The position numbers were made by a program, and so were the translations under genes. From Syngnathus acus (lineage: Eukaryota > Chordata > Actinopteri > Syngnathiformes > Syngnathidae), in contig NC_051092.1 in assembly GCF_901709675.1 (NCBI RefSeq), positions 4,406,491 through 4,470,490 of the forward strand: a stretch of 64,000 nucleotides of DNA, read 5' to 3'. Below the pieces are notes generated by a model that did not search any database, had not been told where the DNA came from, and was given only the letters and a program-made list of their open reading frames with translations. This document shows positions 8,782 through 20,775 of the stretch, piece by piece (within the stretch, counting starts at the first letter, position 1; the number at the start of each line of letters is the position of its first letter).

Positions 8782-10663
8782 TCACAGACTGAGCCACTTG
8801 ATAATATGGAAGTTTTTCTTGCCCACTCGGAGCAGCGTGAGACCGTTGGCCAGGATGTGGACCTTGGGGATGAGCACCTGCTCCGGGTTGTCTGTCCGCT
8901 GGTGGTTGAGCCACACCGCTCCCTCCGAAACCATCCGATACCTAAAAGTCCAGCAAAAATCAAGCCGTCAAGTCAGCGCGTGCCAATGGCGAGATGGCTG
9001 ACTTCCGAGAGCTGAAATGACCCGCTGTGGTTTTCAAAACTCATAAACGTTACCATTGCTATTTCATTTCGAATGGTTCGATTGGACCTGCAACCTAACA
9101 GGAAGCTTAACAAAGTTCCACTCAAGCTCAACATTGGCTGTGTGTGTGTGTGCTCGCCCGTACCCTTTGGGACCGTCTGGGATGGCATTGACCCTGCGGC
9201 AGGCATCGATGATGGTGGTCCCTGGTTCCAGCAGAAGTTCATGGAAGGGAGCCTCTCGGAAGAGCTCCTGCAGCTCCGAGTCGCTCATCTCCTCCAGTGC
9301 CTGCACGCTGCTGTGGAACAGAGTATTGGTGCACCTGTACACACACAAAAAAAAAAAAAAAACACACACATTTGCATCTATTGGGCCCAAAATGAAGACG
9401 TTGACGAAACAAGATTGTGACCTCTTGGCACTCTCCAGGCCCTCCTTCCCATGGACCAACTTTGTCACTTCAGCTGCGAGTCGCTTATGCGCCAGCCGTT
9501 TACCGGGATCTGCTCGCTGCTGCTCCATCAGGTTCTCCACCTCAGCCAGCGGCAGAAAGGTGAAGAGCTTCAGGAACCTTTGGGGAATACATACGAGTCA
9601 CAAACACCCGACTCGGGAGTTGGGGTTTTGCGGCGCCTCACCCACCCTTCCACGCTGGCGTCAGGCTGCCGCAGAAAAAACTGGTAGAGCTCAAAGGGAG
9701 ACGTCTTGTCGCGGTTGAGCCACACGGCGTTGCCCGCCGTCTTGCCCAGCTTGTCGCCTGTCGAGCTGGTGACCAGCGGGAGGGTGAGGCCGTACACCTC
9801 CTCGCCGCTCACTCTGGGAAGCCAGCAAGAAGTGCTTTCATGTTCTTAATGGATTTCACCTACTGGTTTGAAGAGGGTATTTACTTGTGAATGAAGTCGT
9901 GGCCAGACATGAGGTTTCCCAGCTGGTCGGTGCCTCCCAGTTGGATCTTGCAGCCGTAGAGTTGGTTCAGGTGGTAGAAGTCGTACGCCTGGAACGCCTG
10001 GTAGGTGAACTCGGTCAGACTCATTCCTTCCGAGCTGCGCAGCCTGGACTGGACGCTGTGGCGGCTGAGCATGGTCCCCATGCGGAAGTGTCTCCCGGTC
10101 TCAGACAGGAACTTGACCACGTTCCAGTCTTTGTACCAGCTCAAGTTGTTCAAAACAGTCACGGTCCCTTGCGTCTTGGAGCCGTCGTGGAAGTGCAGTT
10201 CGTGGTTGGTGAAAATTCTGTGGATGCTCTCGCGGATGCCGCGCGTGTTACCCTCCACGGCGTCCGCGGACAGCCGTTCCCGCTCACTGTTCTTTCCGCT
10301 TGGGTCGCCAATTTGCGCAGTGGCCCCGCCGAGCACGGCGACCACATGGTGACCGGCGCTTCGGAAGTGCAACAGGCCGATGAGGGCGAGCAGGTGGCCG
10401 ACGTGAAGGCTGTCGGCCGTGGGGTCAAAGCCGCAGTACACGGTCTGAGCACCCGACTGAAGCAGGCGAGGGAGTCGATCGTGCCCCGCGTCATCCGGGA
10501 AAGAGTCCTTCACGAGTCCGCGTTTATTGAGTCCGCGTAGAAGCCCGTTGCACACAGAAACCGAACGGTGGAATTTGCATTTGAGTGTAAAGCTTGTAGT
10601 TTGCTGAAAGCAAGACCTGTGTCGTAAAACATAGCGGCAAACTCTGGCCAAGGAGGCCGCCAT
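8782..10663 (-). CDS. yars2: Mitochondrial tyrosyl-tRNA synthetase (Yars2)
   Basis: Five coding exons: 10663-9885, 9813-9646, 9577-9422, 9334-9164 and 8941-8782. All junctions are phase 2 and give 477 residues, the length I recall for human YARS2. The enzyme charges mitochondrial tRNA-Tyr in the matrix. The N-terminus [15 protein letters not shown] is basic and suits a mitochondrial presequence. Class I signatures are HVGH (residues 87-90), the tyrosine-pocket GGTDQLGN (243-250) and the KMSKS-equivalent GDKLGKT (279-285). A C-terminal S4-like RNA-binding part ends in [12 protein letters not shown]. Two donors are unusual but keep frame: GG|GTGGGT after exon 2 and AG|GTCACA after exon 3. ppara lies upstream on the same strand and cdkn1b downstream. 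Confidence 0.96.
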
Positions 10664-13600
10664 GTTGAACACGAGAACGGAAGTAGGAGGAGTCAAGGAA
10701 TAGCCATAAATGGTGGTTGCCCAAGAGCGATCGCCCTCTAGTGCAGCGGGGTCGCAATCGCACAAACTGGTGCTCCGCACATTAAAACAAGCGCCACAAA
10801 CCTTAGTCTTTACACACCATTTAATCATTATTTAATCATTATAACAATTTAAAGTGAAAGTTGAACTTTGTTAATTTGTAATTGAGGTGCTGCAATGTTA
10901 ATGTATTGTCAGATGGAATCCAAGTCCACAAAAGTTCATTCAAAGTTTTTTTTAATTTTTGAAATCCATTCAATGTTCACCTTATCAGCTTATTGTATCA
11001 TTTAAATGACTAGCTTTACATTCTTTCCTCATATACATTTACAGTATTTTGTACCAAGCCACAATAGACATTGACATCACATCATCGTTTTGTCTCCATC
11101 TTCTCCATAAAAGCAGACTTACAAAAACAGTCACATCAGTTTATTTGTATTACAACTGCAACCAAAAACAGTATTTAGCCAGAATTGAGGGGGCGGGGGG
11201 GATAAGTACTGTTTAAGAGTTATAGGTGACATCAGTTAGAAAATGAACAGTACTTGTAATGGATCCTGAGTTCAACAAAGGAACACTCGGTTTCCTTGAT
11301 ACGTTTCAACAAAATCCCTCTCAACATGCACGCAAAAAAAAAAAAAAAATCCCTTTTTTGGGCCCAGTTTGGGTACATGACATTATTTTGCAACCTATTT
11401 TAAAGCTGTGATTCCTCACTGATACCTTGTATGATCTACAGCATAATCTTGCTAGGACCAGTTGAGTCACACATGCATTCCCAAATGTGCACACAATCTC
11501 TATTGTAATATATATGTTTTTGCACACATGGTAAGGCACAGACTGTTTGCAGCTATTGTCAAAGTAATCCTAATCCCTCGTAAGAATCTGTGATTGGATG
11601 GGGAAACGACGTTCATGAGGAAGCAACTATATAGAGTCTTTGAAAATGATGCCCTGGATGTGCCAGCCGGCATGGAAAAAACAAATCTGCGAGAGATGGA
11701 GATACGAAAACTCAAAAATATTTGTCAAGTACCCTAAAAATATTTTCCAGTATGAGTGCATTGGTTTTTGTATAAAATCCTACTAAATTCAGATTAAACA
11801 TATACTGCATTTTCATTACTGCAATGAGATGTGAGCATGGTTTATAGTGATGTCATACATATGCAAATTAGTCTATATTATTCCAAGGATCATCATTGTA
11901 TGACCCGAGAACATGGTATCCAAGTGGAAATGCTCCAATGATCAGTTAATGACAAAAGGTGAGGGGAAAATGTGATGAAAAGAAAGAATGGTTGCAGTTT
12001 TGGTGGGTCACTCACAAAGCGGCAAAGAACACATTGGAATGTCCCTAAAGGGAATCTATGGATATTCAAATGATGAGAATCCTGGCTGCTCTTCATTTTA
12101 GTTGAAACAGTGAGAAACAAACGTACTGCACATACACGCCGTGGTATAAAAAATAGGATCCAATTCAATTGAACACTATTAGCTGGTAGCTAAAGCAACA
12201 ACAAACATGACTAATTTGCGGTACAATGTTTTCCCTGGATTTTTTTAGGGGCAGATAAATTGCATGCATGTTTTATTAAGTTTTCTCTGGACCAACAAAG
12301 TCACACTCAGAACACTTCAGCTGGGAAACAAATACAGTATAAGGGCCACATTGCATAGAAGAAAAGGAATTATTTTTCAGAAAATCAAAACTAAAAATAA
12401 ATTTGAGAGAAAAAGGAGCAGGAATTACAAATTTAAAAAAAAATTGTAAGAATTTGAGCGAAAACACTTTTGGGACCGAATTTTAAAAGAAAATCTTTTT
12501 CAGCAGGAAAACAATCAGAACAAAGCAATGATGTTCTTACATTTCACAATAAATAATTTCCTTTTTCCAATGTGGCCCTCGTACTCCTAAACTGCAATGA
12601 TACAAAAACATTATCCACTTGACAAGAAGTGGAGCATGACTTCAGATTAGCTTTGAATCTCTTCCAGCAGATGAAGCAGAAAGACACTTGTCACCTTGTT
12701 ATAAAAAATGTGTACAAACAATCCCTGAATGCTAACCGAATGGATGTTACCAAGACCAAAAGCCAAATTATTTATTTTATTTAGCTGACTTTGTAAAACT
12801 AACAAATGAGTATTATTGCTATTGTGCTTCATTTTTACAGTTAGCTGTTGATATGGCAAAGCACAATCATTATTGGAGCACTTGTGCTTTATGAAGAAAA
12901 AAAAGCATGTCCCTTTAAATGTCACAGGCCAGCTTGTGTGCACTGAGGTGGTCAGATAGAAAATAATTCGGATGGATGTTGCTAAAATGAGGTTAGTCGC
13001 ACATTCAGTGGATATAAATAGTCTGTACACCCCGCTTCAAATGCTGAATTTTTGTGATTCAAGAACAGCCGAACGCTACAACCCAATTTCAAGTGGGTGT
13101 GTACACTTATGCAAACACATGATTTCCAATATTACTTCCTTTTCTCCCAAAGAACTTAAGGTCACAATAGTTTTGAAATTATTTTTCATGGTCTGTTTTT
13201 TGTTTTAAATAAAAAAAACTGGCATTTTAACAGGGGTGTGCAGACTTTTTATACCCACTATACAACCACTAAGACGGGAAATATGACATGAGTACATGAG
13301 AACAAGACGTATCGTGGCCGCCATCACGGATTCCACTTGACTGCAAAAATTTTATGGCTTTAGATCACTCTTTATATATATATGTATATATTTTAAATCT
13401 ACATTCTGTTGGAGTGATAGTTCACTCTTCCTCATTTTCGGGTGTTTCAGAGAGCGGGGATGCCACAAAGGCTGACCCCAAAATGTCTTTTAAAAAAAAA
13501 AAAAATCTGCCATGGTGGAGTGCAGCAGAGTCAACCTCTTGTTGATCGCAGGCCTCAAAAGCCACGTTACCACCAAGGAGTGCAGTTCAGCTCTATACGT

Positions 13601-14134
13601 TACGACGCTAACCGTTTAGAACGGTAGCTAGTTCCTGGTTTGAAGAATGACATCATCAATGCGAGCCCACCAGTCAACTCAAGAGGAAGGGCGCAATGTA
13701 AACAACTGACAACACATATTTGTTGTTTGTTCTTCTTGGCATGTGACGTTTGTCTTCTTCCTCTTTTGTTTGACTGTTGAGCAAGGCTACGTACAGGAAC
13801 CCTAAAAAGTCAAATGAAAATGTTTAAAAAAAAAGTCAACTTGGGAAAAAAAAAAAATCAGGATCTCAGCAAAAGCAGCTTGGCTGTTTTGAGTCCGTAT
13901 TCGTCATACGTTCTGTCCGAAGACTGAAGCTCGCTTTTTATGCATTGGAGTACGGTGGCCCTGAAGGCTCAAAAGGGGTTCAAGATCGGCCTGATGGAAC
14001 CAACCCAGGGAGTGCAACTTCCACGTCAGTGTACCAAACTAAAAGCGCACCGCTTGGTGGAAACGAGGCTCATTATTAGCTAGCGCTCGGAAAGAGAGTG
14101 CCGGGGGTCCGACCCGAAGAAAACGACAGAACGC
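10664..14134 (-). other. ppara 3'UTR and spacer before yars2
   Basis: No coding exon is visible between the ppara stop (14135) and the yars2 start. PPARA genes often have very long 3'UTRs, so much of this may be ppara 3'UTR. Minus-strand AATAAA candidates occur near 12775, 12268 and 11137, and I cannot tell which is used. A MITE occupies 13006-13261. The yars2 promoter should lie just above 10663. Confidence 0.45.
13006..13261. mobile_element. Non-autonomous DNA transposon (MITE) with about 28-bp inverted ends
   Basis: The left end (13006-13033) starts CAGTGGATATAAATAGTC and ends ACACCCC. The right end (13233-13261) reads GGGGTGTGCAGAC, then TATACCCACTAT. The two are inverted copies with a few mismatches. 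The 256-bp element has no coding capacity. TA-rich flanks suggest a Tc1/mariner-type insertion, but the superfamily is inferred. A remnant of the same end occurs near 63350. Confidence 0.75.
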
Positions 14135-17100
14135 TCAATACATGTCTCTGTAGATCTCTTGCAGGAGCGGGTGTAACGACGTGTCCTCTGTCTTCTTGAT
14201 CTCCTGCACCAGGTGAGCGTGTTCGGTGACCAGCTGCCGCAAGTCGGCCAGTTTCTGCAGAAGCTTGGGGAAAAGGAACAAGTCGTCTGGGTGGTTGGCC
14301 AGCAGGTGGAGCTGTAGCACTTGCACGATGCTCTCCTGCATCCGCTCAATGTGGCTCACGTTCACCAGGCCCGGCCGGTCTGCGTGGAAAATAAGTATTT
14401 TTTGAATTACATTTTAAAACTGCAAAATGTTTCTTGTTTGTTTTTCTGTGGCCTCACCTCCACAACAGATGATGGTGGCCACAAAGAGCGCCAGGTCGCT
14501 ATCATCCAACTCCAGGGCGTTAAACTTGGTGGCAAACTGGAACTTAGGCTCCATCATGTCGCTGAAAGGCCGCCGCAGGCTCTTGAGGAATTCGCGCGTG
14601 ATGAAGCCCGAGCCGTACGCCACCAGCAGCCCGTCTTTGTTCATGCACGAGGCCAGCATGGCGAAGAGGGCCTCGTAGACGCCGTACTTCAACAGTGTCA
14701 CCTGGTCGTTGAGGTCCAGGTCGGAGAAACCGGGGACCGACTTGGCGAATTCCGTCAACTCGGTGACCGTTTCCACTGAGGTGCACTGGCAGCAGTGGAA
14801 GAGGCGTACTTCGGCCTCGCGGTCCTTCAGGACCTCCGCGGAGCCCACCATCTTGGCTACCAGGGTCTGCTCTGCCAGCTGCAGCGTGTCCATGTCATGG
14901 ATGACCAAAGGCTGCCAAAGGACCGTACACACATTGAGAATCACGTCAACTCAGCATTTTCTTTCAGCGGGCACGTGCGAGTCAATACATTGAGAGTACA
15001 TACGTTGGAACATATTTGCAAATATGTATTTGTGACCCTTCATAAATTACAAGCTTCTTTCATTTGATCTATTGGGCAGTTCCAGTTGGGTTCACTTTGA
15101 AGGTCTCTGGGTCCATTTGGCAAAAACAAAAACGCTGACTAATTGAGTTCAAAAGGACATCGAAAAGAGACGATGCGGGGGAAACGTTTGGGACGCGGTT
15201 TGAAAAAGTACAGGGACGGAGACAAAAATAACAGCAAGTCTCTACGGCGTTTTTGGAATCCCCTCGCGCTTGAGTCACTGCAAATCATCGGCGTCGTGAC
15301 AAACCGCCAGCGATTGAGACACAGATTCTGAGTGCAAAGTTGAAAATGTGCTAAGAAGCAGCGTGAAATCACTCCGGGGAGGGGAAGAAATATATTTTGT
15401 GTCAACAAGAGGTGGCGACCTGTGACGAACGCAAAAGTCAACCTACCGGGGTGCTGGTCTTCCCCGTGAGGATGGTCCGAGCTTTGACCTTGTTCATGTT
15501 GAAGTTCTTGAGATAGGCCTCGTAAATCTGCCGAGCTAGCGTTTTCTGGTCGGCCATCTGGGGGTCCTCCACCTCGCGGTCCGCCGTCACCATCTCAGCT
15601 TTCAGCTTCAGCTTCTCCGACTGTGGCATCCGGCCAAAACGAATGGCTGTGTGGAAAGCGACGCAGACACTCATTCAATTAGCTACCGTAATTCTGCTAC
15701 TTGCTTTTAAGTAACAGAGAATTCATGAGAACTAAGTGGCTATTGGAGTAAAATATGTCTATTTTTAATTGTTCAAGCTTCCGCTACGCCTAAAATGTAT
15801 AGCTTGCATATATTAAAGCCACAAGATGGCCGACAAAGCACTTGGAACAAAAAGGATCATAAAGCATCAACACACGCCTCTCGCCTGAACACAATTATGG
15901 GCCCCTGCTAATTTTGCTCCTGTAGTCCAAAAAAAAAAAAAAAAAAGGCAAGCACAACCTGATGTTGTGCCACCACACTAGAGCAAAAACAATACACACC
16001 TAGCAATAACACCGTGATTCCACCAGATGGCGTATGTTGCCCCCTACAGGCCTATACACGTTTCAATAGATACAAACAGAACCTGTAAATTCCATCCACT
16101 GTAATGATAGGGTTCTTTTCTGCAGCTGTGTTGCGACCCCATCAATTTGTTATTACAGTCGGGACAAAACATAGCATTTGCTCCGTTCCAGTCACTGAGC
16201 TGTTTTTTTTTCTTCCTGAGACGACACACAGACAGCCTGATCCCATCTGACTAAGAAGATTGCAAGTGAACTGTATCTCACCTTGCACACACAAAGTACA
16301 GCTTATAAGTATAGTTCTGATTTGATCCGATAAGCGGGAAAACAGGTAACTAGACGCCATTGCATGATGGATCGTTCAGAAGATGGGTGTCGGATCATGT
16401 TAAAACTGCATAGCAAGTGACTGACTGGGAAGGAGCCAAGTCCAATTAAGTTCAGAGGAAGTGAGTGATGCTTAGATCAGAGCCAGCGGTCTGAAATTTT
16501 GACATTGATAAGCACGCTCACTTTATTGACACATAACATGTAATTAATTAGCTTTGTGGGTTAGCATGAAGCTAGTGGACTAAAACAAAAGTTATTGTAT
16601 TTTATATTTAATATACTGTATATAGATGTAGATATCTAGATATATTGTAATAAATATTGTGTATTGATATAGTATCCAGGAGGGTCCAATTTAGCTCTTG
16701 TGTATCCATTGCAGGTCCAAAGATGACGGTCCAAATTTAGCGCCCAATCCGCCCCGTCGATTGTCACGAGACTGCTCATCAAAGGATCCCGTTGCACCCA
16801 TGAGCTCAAATCTAGGCTCTTTTGTTACACTTTAAGCCATGAAACTCAAGAATGAGGAAATAAGGGATGTATAAAATTGTGAGCTCCATCTTAAAGGAAT
16901 CAAGAATAAATCAATGAAGAGCAGACCACAAGTGACGTGGTGGAATATGTGGTCAGGGTAAAATTATTGAACGCGCTGAGCGCTCGCATGTCATCGTCCA
17001 AATGTGTTTCTAATCCCGACCATGACCTTGAACATGGGCTGGCATGTCTTGTATGCGTCTGTCTGTGTTTACACAGTGTCAACAGAAATACAGTAAACCT

Positions 17101-20100
17101 CCTGCATGGCGGGAATTGCGCTCTACAGCGCCCCCAACGCACAAGTGAGGTACTTGCGAGCAATAGTATCCATGTTTTTACAATTTTGACTTTTGTTTTT
17201 AAAGTTTTATTTCATATTACAGTACTACAAGGATTTAAAAATATTTCACATTTTGAGAAGAACCGAGACAAATACATATGAATACGATACTAACAGCCAA
17301 CATAGTCCCATTTTGTCATGTAGTAAACGAATTTTTAAGTGTGCTGCCCCTAGTGGCGGCAAATGGATGTACACCCCAAAACAACTTGAGTACCCCTCCT
17401 CACTTCCTGCTCCTAGAAGGTGTTGAAAGGGTGCATGACTGGGGGTTATTGAAACGCAATCAGTCTCAATAGTTTGATTTATATTTATGTTTTATAATTT
17501 GTAAGAAGTACAGATACTTGGCTTAAAAATGAAATGAAAATGAAAGTACTGATCCAAATGCTGAAAGAACAGACCAAAATGTACTCAAGCATACAAGTTT
17601 AAACTGGATTTTGTTTCAACAACTTGCCACAATAAAAAAAAACAACATCCCAAAATAGTTTCCTTGTGTTCATACTAAGAAGAAAAAAAAAAGCTAGCGC
17701 TGCCGCAGGCTTTTTAGCAAAACGTGGCTTTTCCATAACTTTGCTAATGAGTTGCACAAAAAACTCAATCCATCAAATTCAAGGTTGACTTGAGGCTAAA
17801 TAGACCAAGAACAATTTGATGTGCTAGAGAAAAGCAAAGAGAAACGAGAGGACAAAGTGGTGAGGTGCCTCAACTTGTACGCTTAATTGGAAATCCCGGC
17901 AGCGGTCCCATTTTAAGCGCAAAGGAGGGAGCGGCTCGGCCTGTTTGGACTCACCGTTGTGGGACATGCCCACCGACAGGCACTTCTGGAAGCGGCAGTA
18001 TTGGCACTTGTTGCGGTTCTTCTTTTGGATCTTGCAGCGGCGTTCGCATTTGTCGTAATCCAGCTTGAGACGGATGGTCCGCCGAAAAAACCCCTGAGGG
18101 AAGGACAAAAATGCTCAGCGCACATGCTAATTAAAGCATGAAAACAATTCATAGCCGTGTTTAGACATGCAAATACCAAAACCACAGAGTTTCAGATTTC
18201 CACAGGTAGCGGTGGAAATTATGACATCGCTCATAAATTAAACATCACTTTTCATCATGTGACTAAAGAATGAAGAGCAGATATTTTGCGTATAAAGCTC
18301 ATGTTTACGTTTTATTTTCTTGCGTGGAATCGCCTTTAATTTTTACTTAAGTTGAGTTTCAAGGCAAGGTTAAGGTTTCGAAGTCAGTCGAGGGGTTGCC
18401 TGCCGATACAATCGGAAGGCATTTTTATGCTAATTATTACGCAATAGTGCCGCTGTTAAGTAACACTCAACTCACATGGACATGCTCGAGTTCAAAGTTA
18501 TAGCAGCACTGTAATTTTTTTTCAAACCAGGACAGTTTAGTTGTAGTAAGAACATTACATTTGAATTCATTTTTTGGGCTTCTATTTATTTTGTCATCTT
18601 ATACAAGCAGAAAATATTTTCTTTGTTCTAGCATTCATATATTTGCGATGGGAGGTGTGTCCAGGGAATGTTTGTCTTGACAGCTTCCAGACACTTCCAT
18701 GAACTGATTGGAATTTTGCTGCAGACAACACAGCAAAGTCACACCCAATGTGCGCGTAACCCTCCCACAAAAGTATTCCAAAAACCGAAACTTCACCAGC
18801 ATCCAGCCGTGTGGATCATGCTTGGTGAACTGGGAAACTTTTGACTGGCAAAAAAAAAAAAAAAATCCAGTATACATGCAGACATGGCGCTCGTTTGGAC
18901 TTGATCCGGCTACACAGTTAACAATTAACTCGGGCTTGCTTCTGTCACATGACCAACATGTCACTCCCCAGCATTGTGCTTCAAGGTTGGAAAACTGAAT
19001 GTTTGCAAATAGAGGTGTGCCCCATATACTGTAAAAAGATTCTTAAAGCAAGGTGGTGTCAGGTCCTTGTAGAAATCTGTGGATGGACAAGCTTTTTTTT
19101 GCCAACATGAAACTCAAGTAGAGAAGGGCTTGCTTGTTTGTTTGAATAATTTAAGTGTGGAGTCATTGTCTTCTCACCTTGCAGCCCTCGCAGGCGTGGA
19201 CGCCGTAGTGGTAGCCTGAGGCCCGGTCGGCGCACACTCGACACTCTAGGCTGAGCGAGGACGAGGAGGACGAAGGCGAGAAGTCCTCCTGGCTCGCCGC
19301 CAACCCGTTAGCCACCGAAGACGACGGGCTGGACGCCGGCGTCAGGGCATCTGATATGATAATGTGTAATAATATTATATGAAAAATAAATAATATTTTT
19401 GCTTTCACACAACACATCGATGGATTTCAAATTTGAAACAGTTTGAAGAGAAATTAAATTGTGCTCTAATTATTTTATGATTATAGCAGATTGATACTTC
19501 AGTTTTTTTCCATTGCTCTTGACTAAACTCTCAGTGAGGACTGAGAAGATTTTTGTGATTTCTGTCCCACATTTGACTCTGTTTGATTAAATAAAAGTGC
19601 GAGTGAAGATGAATAATGAATTTGTATTGTTTTAATAATTTACATGCTTTTAATCTGTGTTGGTCTGTTTAGAAGATATTTACAATGTACTTTCTTTATG
19701 ACTGTTTTTATTAACAGGCTCTTATTTTACAAGACTATGTTAACCTGGGTTACACTTTCATGTTTGATTACAGCTCAGTTGATCACTTGAGATATTTTGG
19801 CTCCTGCCGGTATAACAAGAAGTTATTTTCCATTCATGTGATTGACACCAGTTTGCCCATTCCGTCATGGGTACAGAAATAGTCCAGTAGACTGGCACAA
19901 AGCCGCTCCACGTGACTTGAGAGATGCCCATAAAGCAGCCAAAAAAAAAGTCCTGCCGGTTGCACATTTAGCGTAACAACAACACTGCAGCCATGTGTCT
20001 TTTTCATGATCGATCATTTTCTGTCCACTAGCCCTCCTCTAGACAAATATGGTGGTGGTGTGGATTTTCCCAGCTGTCCACCTCATCCTCTATTCAGGAG

Positions 20101-20722
20101 GGAACAGAAGCCCAGTGGATGTTTCCCGAGAGGTGGTTTGGGGTGGCTGTGGAATGCGGTGGGGAGGGGATTGCTAGTTGCCGAGAAGAACGAGGGAGCG
20201 CATGGAAATCAAATCCAAAATAAACGCAATGAAGTTTCAAAAGCAGGGATTGGTCATCAATCTTCCTTGTTATGATCGTATATCCGCATTCGGTTGGAGC
20301 AAATGAGGGATTAAGAAACTACCGCGTAAAGACAATCGCATAGCGATTACGCTGAGCTGCTGAGGAAACGCTTAAGAATGTGGGAGAACACCACAGATGG
20401 CCCAAAATAACTTTTAAGGGATTGCTTGTCTTGTTGTATTTCACCAATTTGTACCAGTTTTAACAAGTTGGATGGATGGATGGATGGACGGACAATGAAA
20501 ACATCCCTCACCAAAGACAGTGGAGCCTTCCGAGCCGTTGCTGGACGATTGGTACTCGGGGGCATCATAAGAGCTGAGGGTACTTCTGTCCATGGACTGC
20601 GAGATGTCCTGGAGCTCCTCCATGCCGCCGATGAAGTTGTCATCGGCGTACAGCGGGCTGTTGCCCAGCATGGAGTCCTCCAGGGGCGAAGGCGGCCGGT
20701 ACTGACTCTCAACATCGACCAT
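14135..20722 (-). CDS. ppara: Peroxisome proliferator-activated receptor alpha
   Basis: Coding exons are 20722-20512, 19350-19178, 18093-17955, 15646-15447, 14911-14458 and 14379-14135. They have consensus splice sites and join in frame to 473 residues (human has 468). The product is a nuclear receptor that pairs with RXR on DR1 elements and controls fatty-acid oxidation genes. The first zinc finger uses C107, C110, C124 and C127 with P-box CEGCK. The second uses C144, C148, C158 and C161, with the three-residue spacing typical of the PPAR D-box. The ligand-binding domain keeps [26 protein letters not shown] and the terminal helix [10 protein letters not shown], with the serine, two tyrosines and histidine that hold fatty-acid head groups. 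The N-terminus MVDVESQ matches the alpha subtype. Upstream let-7 genes repeat the human arrangement. Confidence 0.97.
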
Positions 20723-20775
20723 GACCGCGTCCGGACGAGGAGGGGCGGGGTCGGCCGGCGAGCTCACGCCTCAGG
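20723..20775 (-). other. ppara: 5'UTR part of the first coding ppara exon
   Basis: A clear acceptor, CTTCTCCATCGCTTTCAG, ends at 20776, so the exon carrying the ATG begins at 20775 and at least one non-coding exon must lie upstream. The reading frame stays open above the ATG, but the only upstream start-like codon is GTG. The ATG at 20722 (G at -3 and +4) is therefore the start. Confidence 0.75.

Noticed and set aside
9056-9718. 220-codon plus-strand open frame
   Set aside because: It lies antisense to yars2 exons 3-5 and their introns. The minus-strand frames give a full synthetase.
20723-20767. In-frame extension of ppara upstream to a GTG codon
   Set aside because: ATG at 20722 gives the MVDVES start expected for PPAR-alpha. 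The upstream residues are translated 5'UTR.
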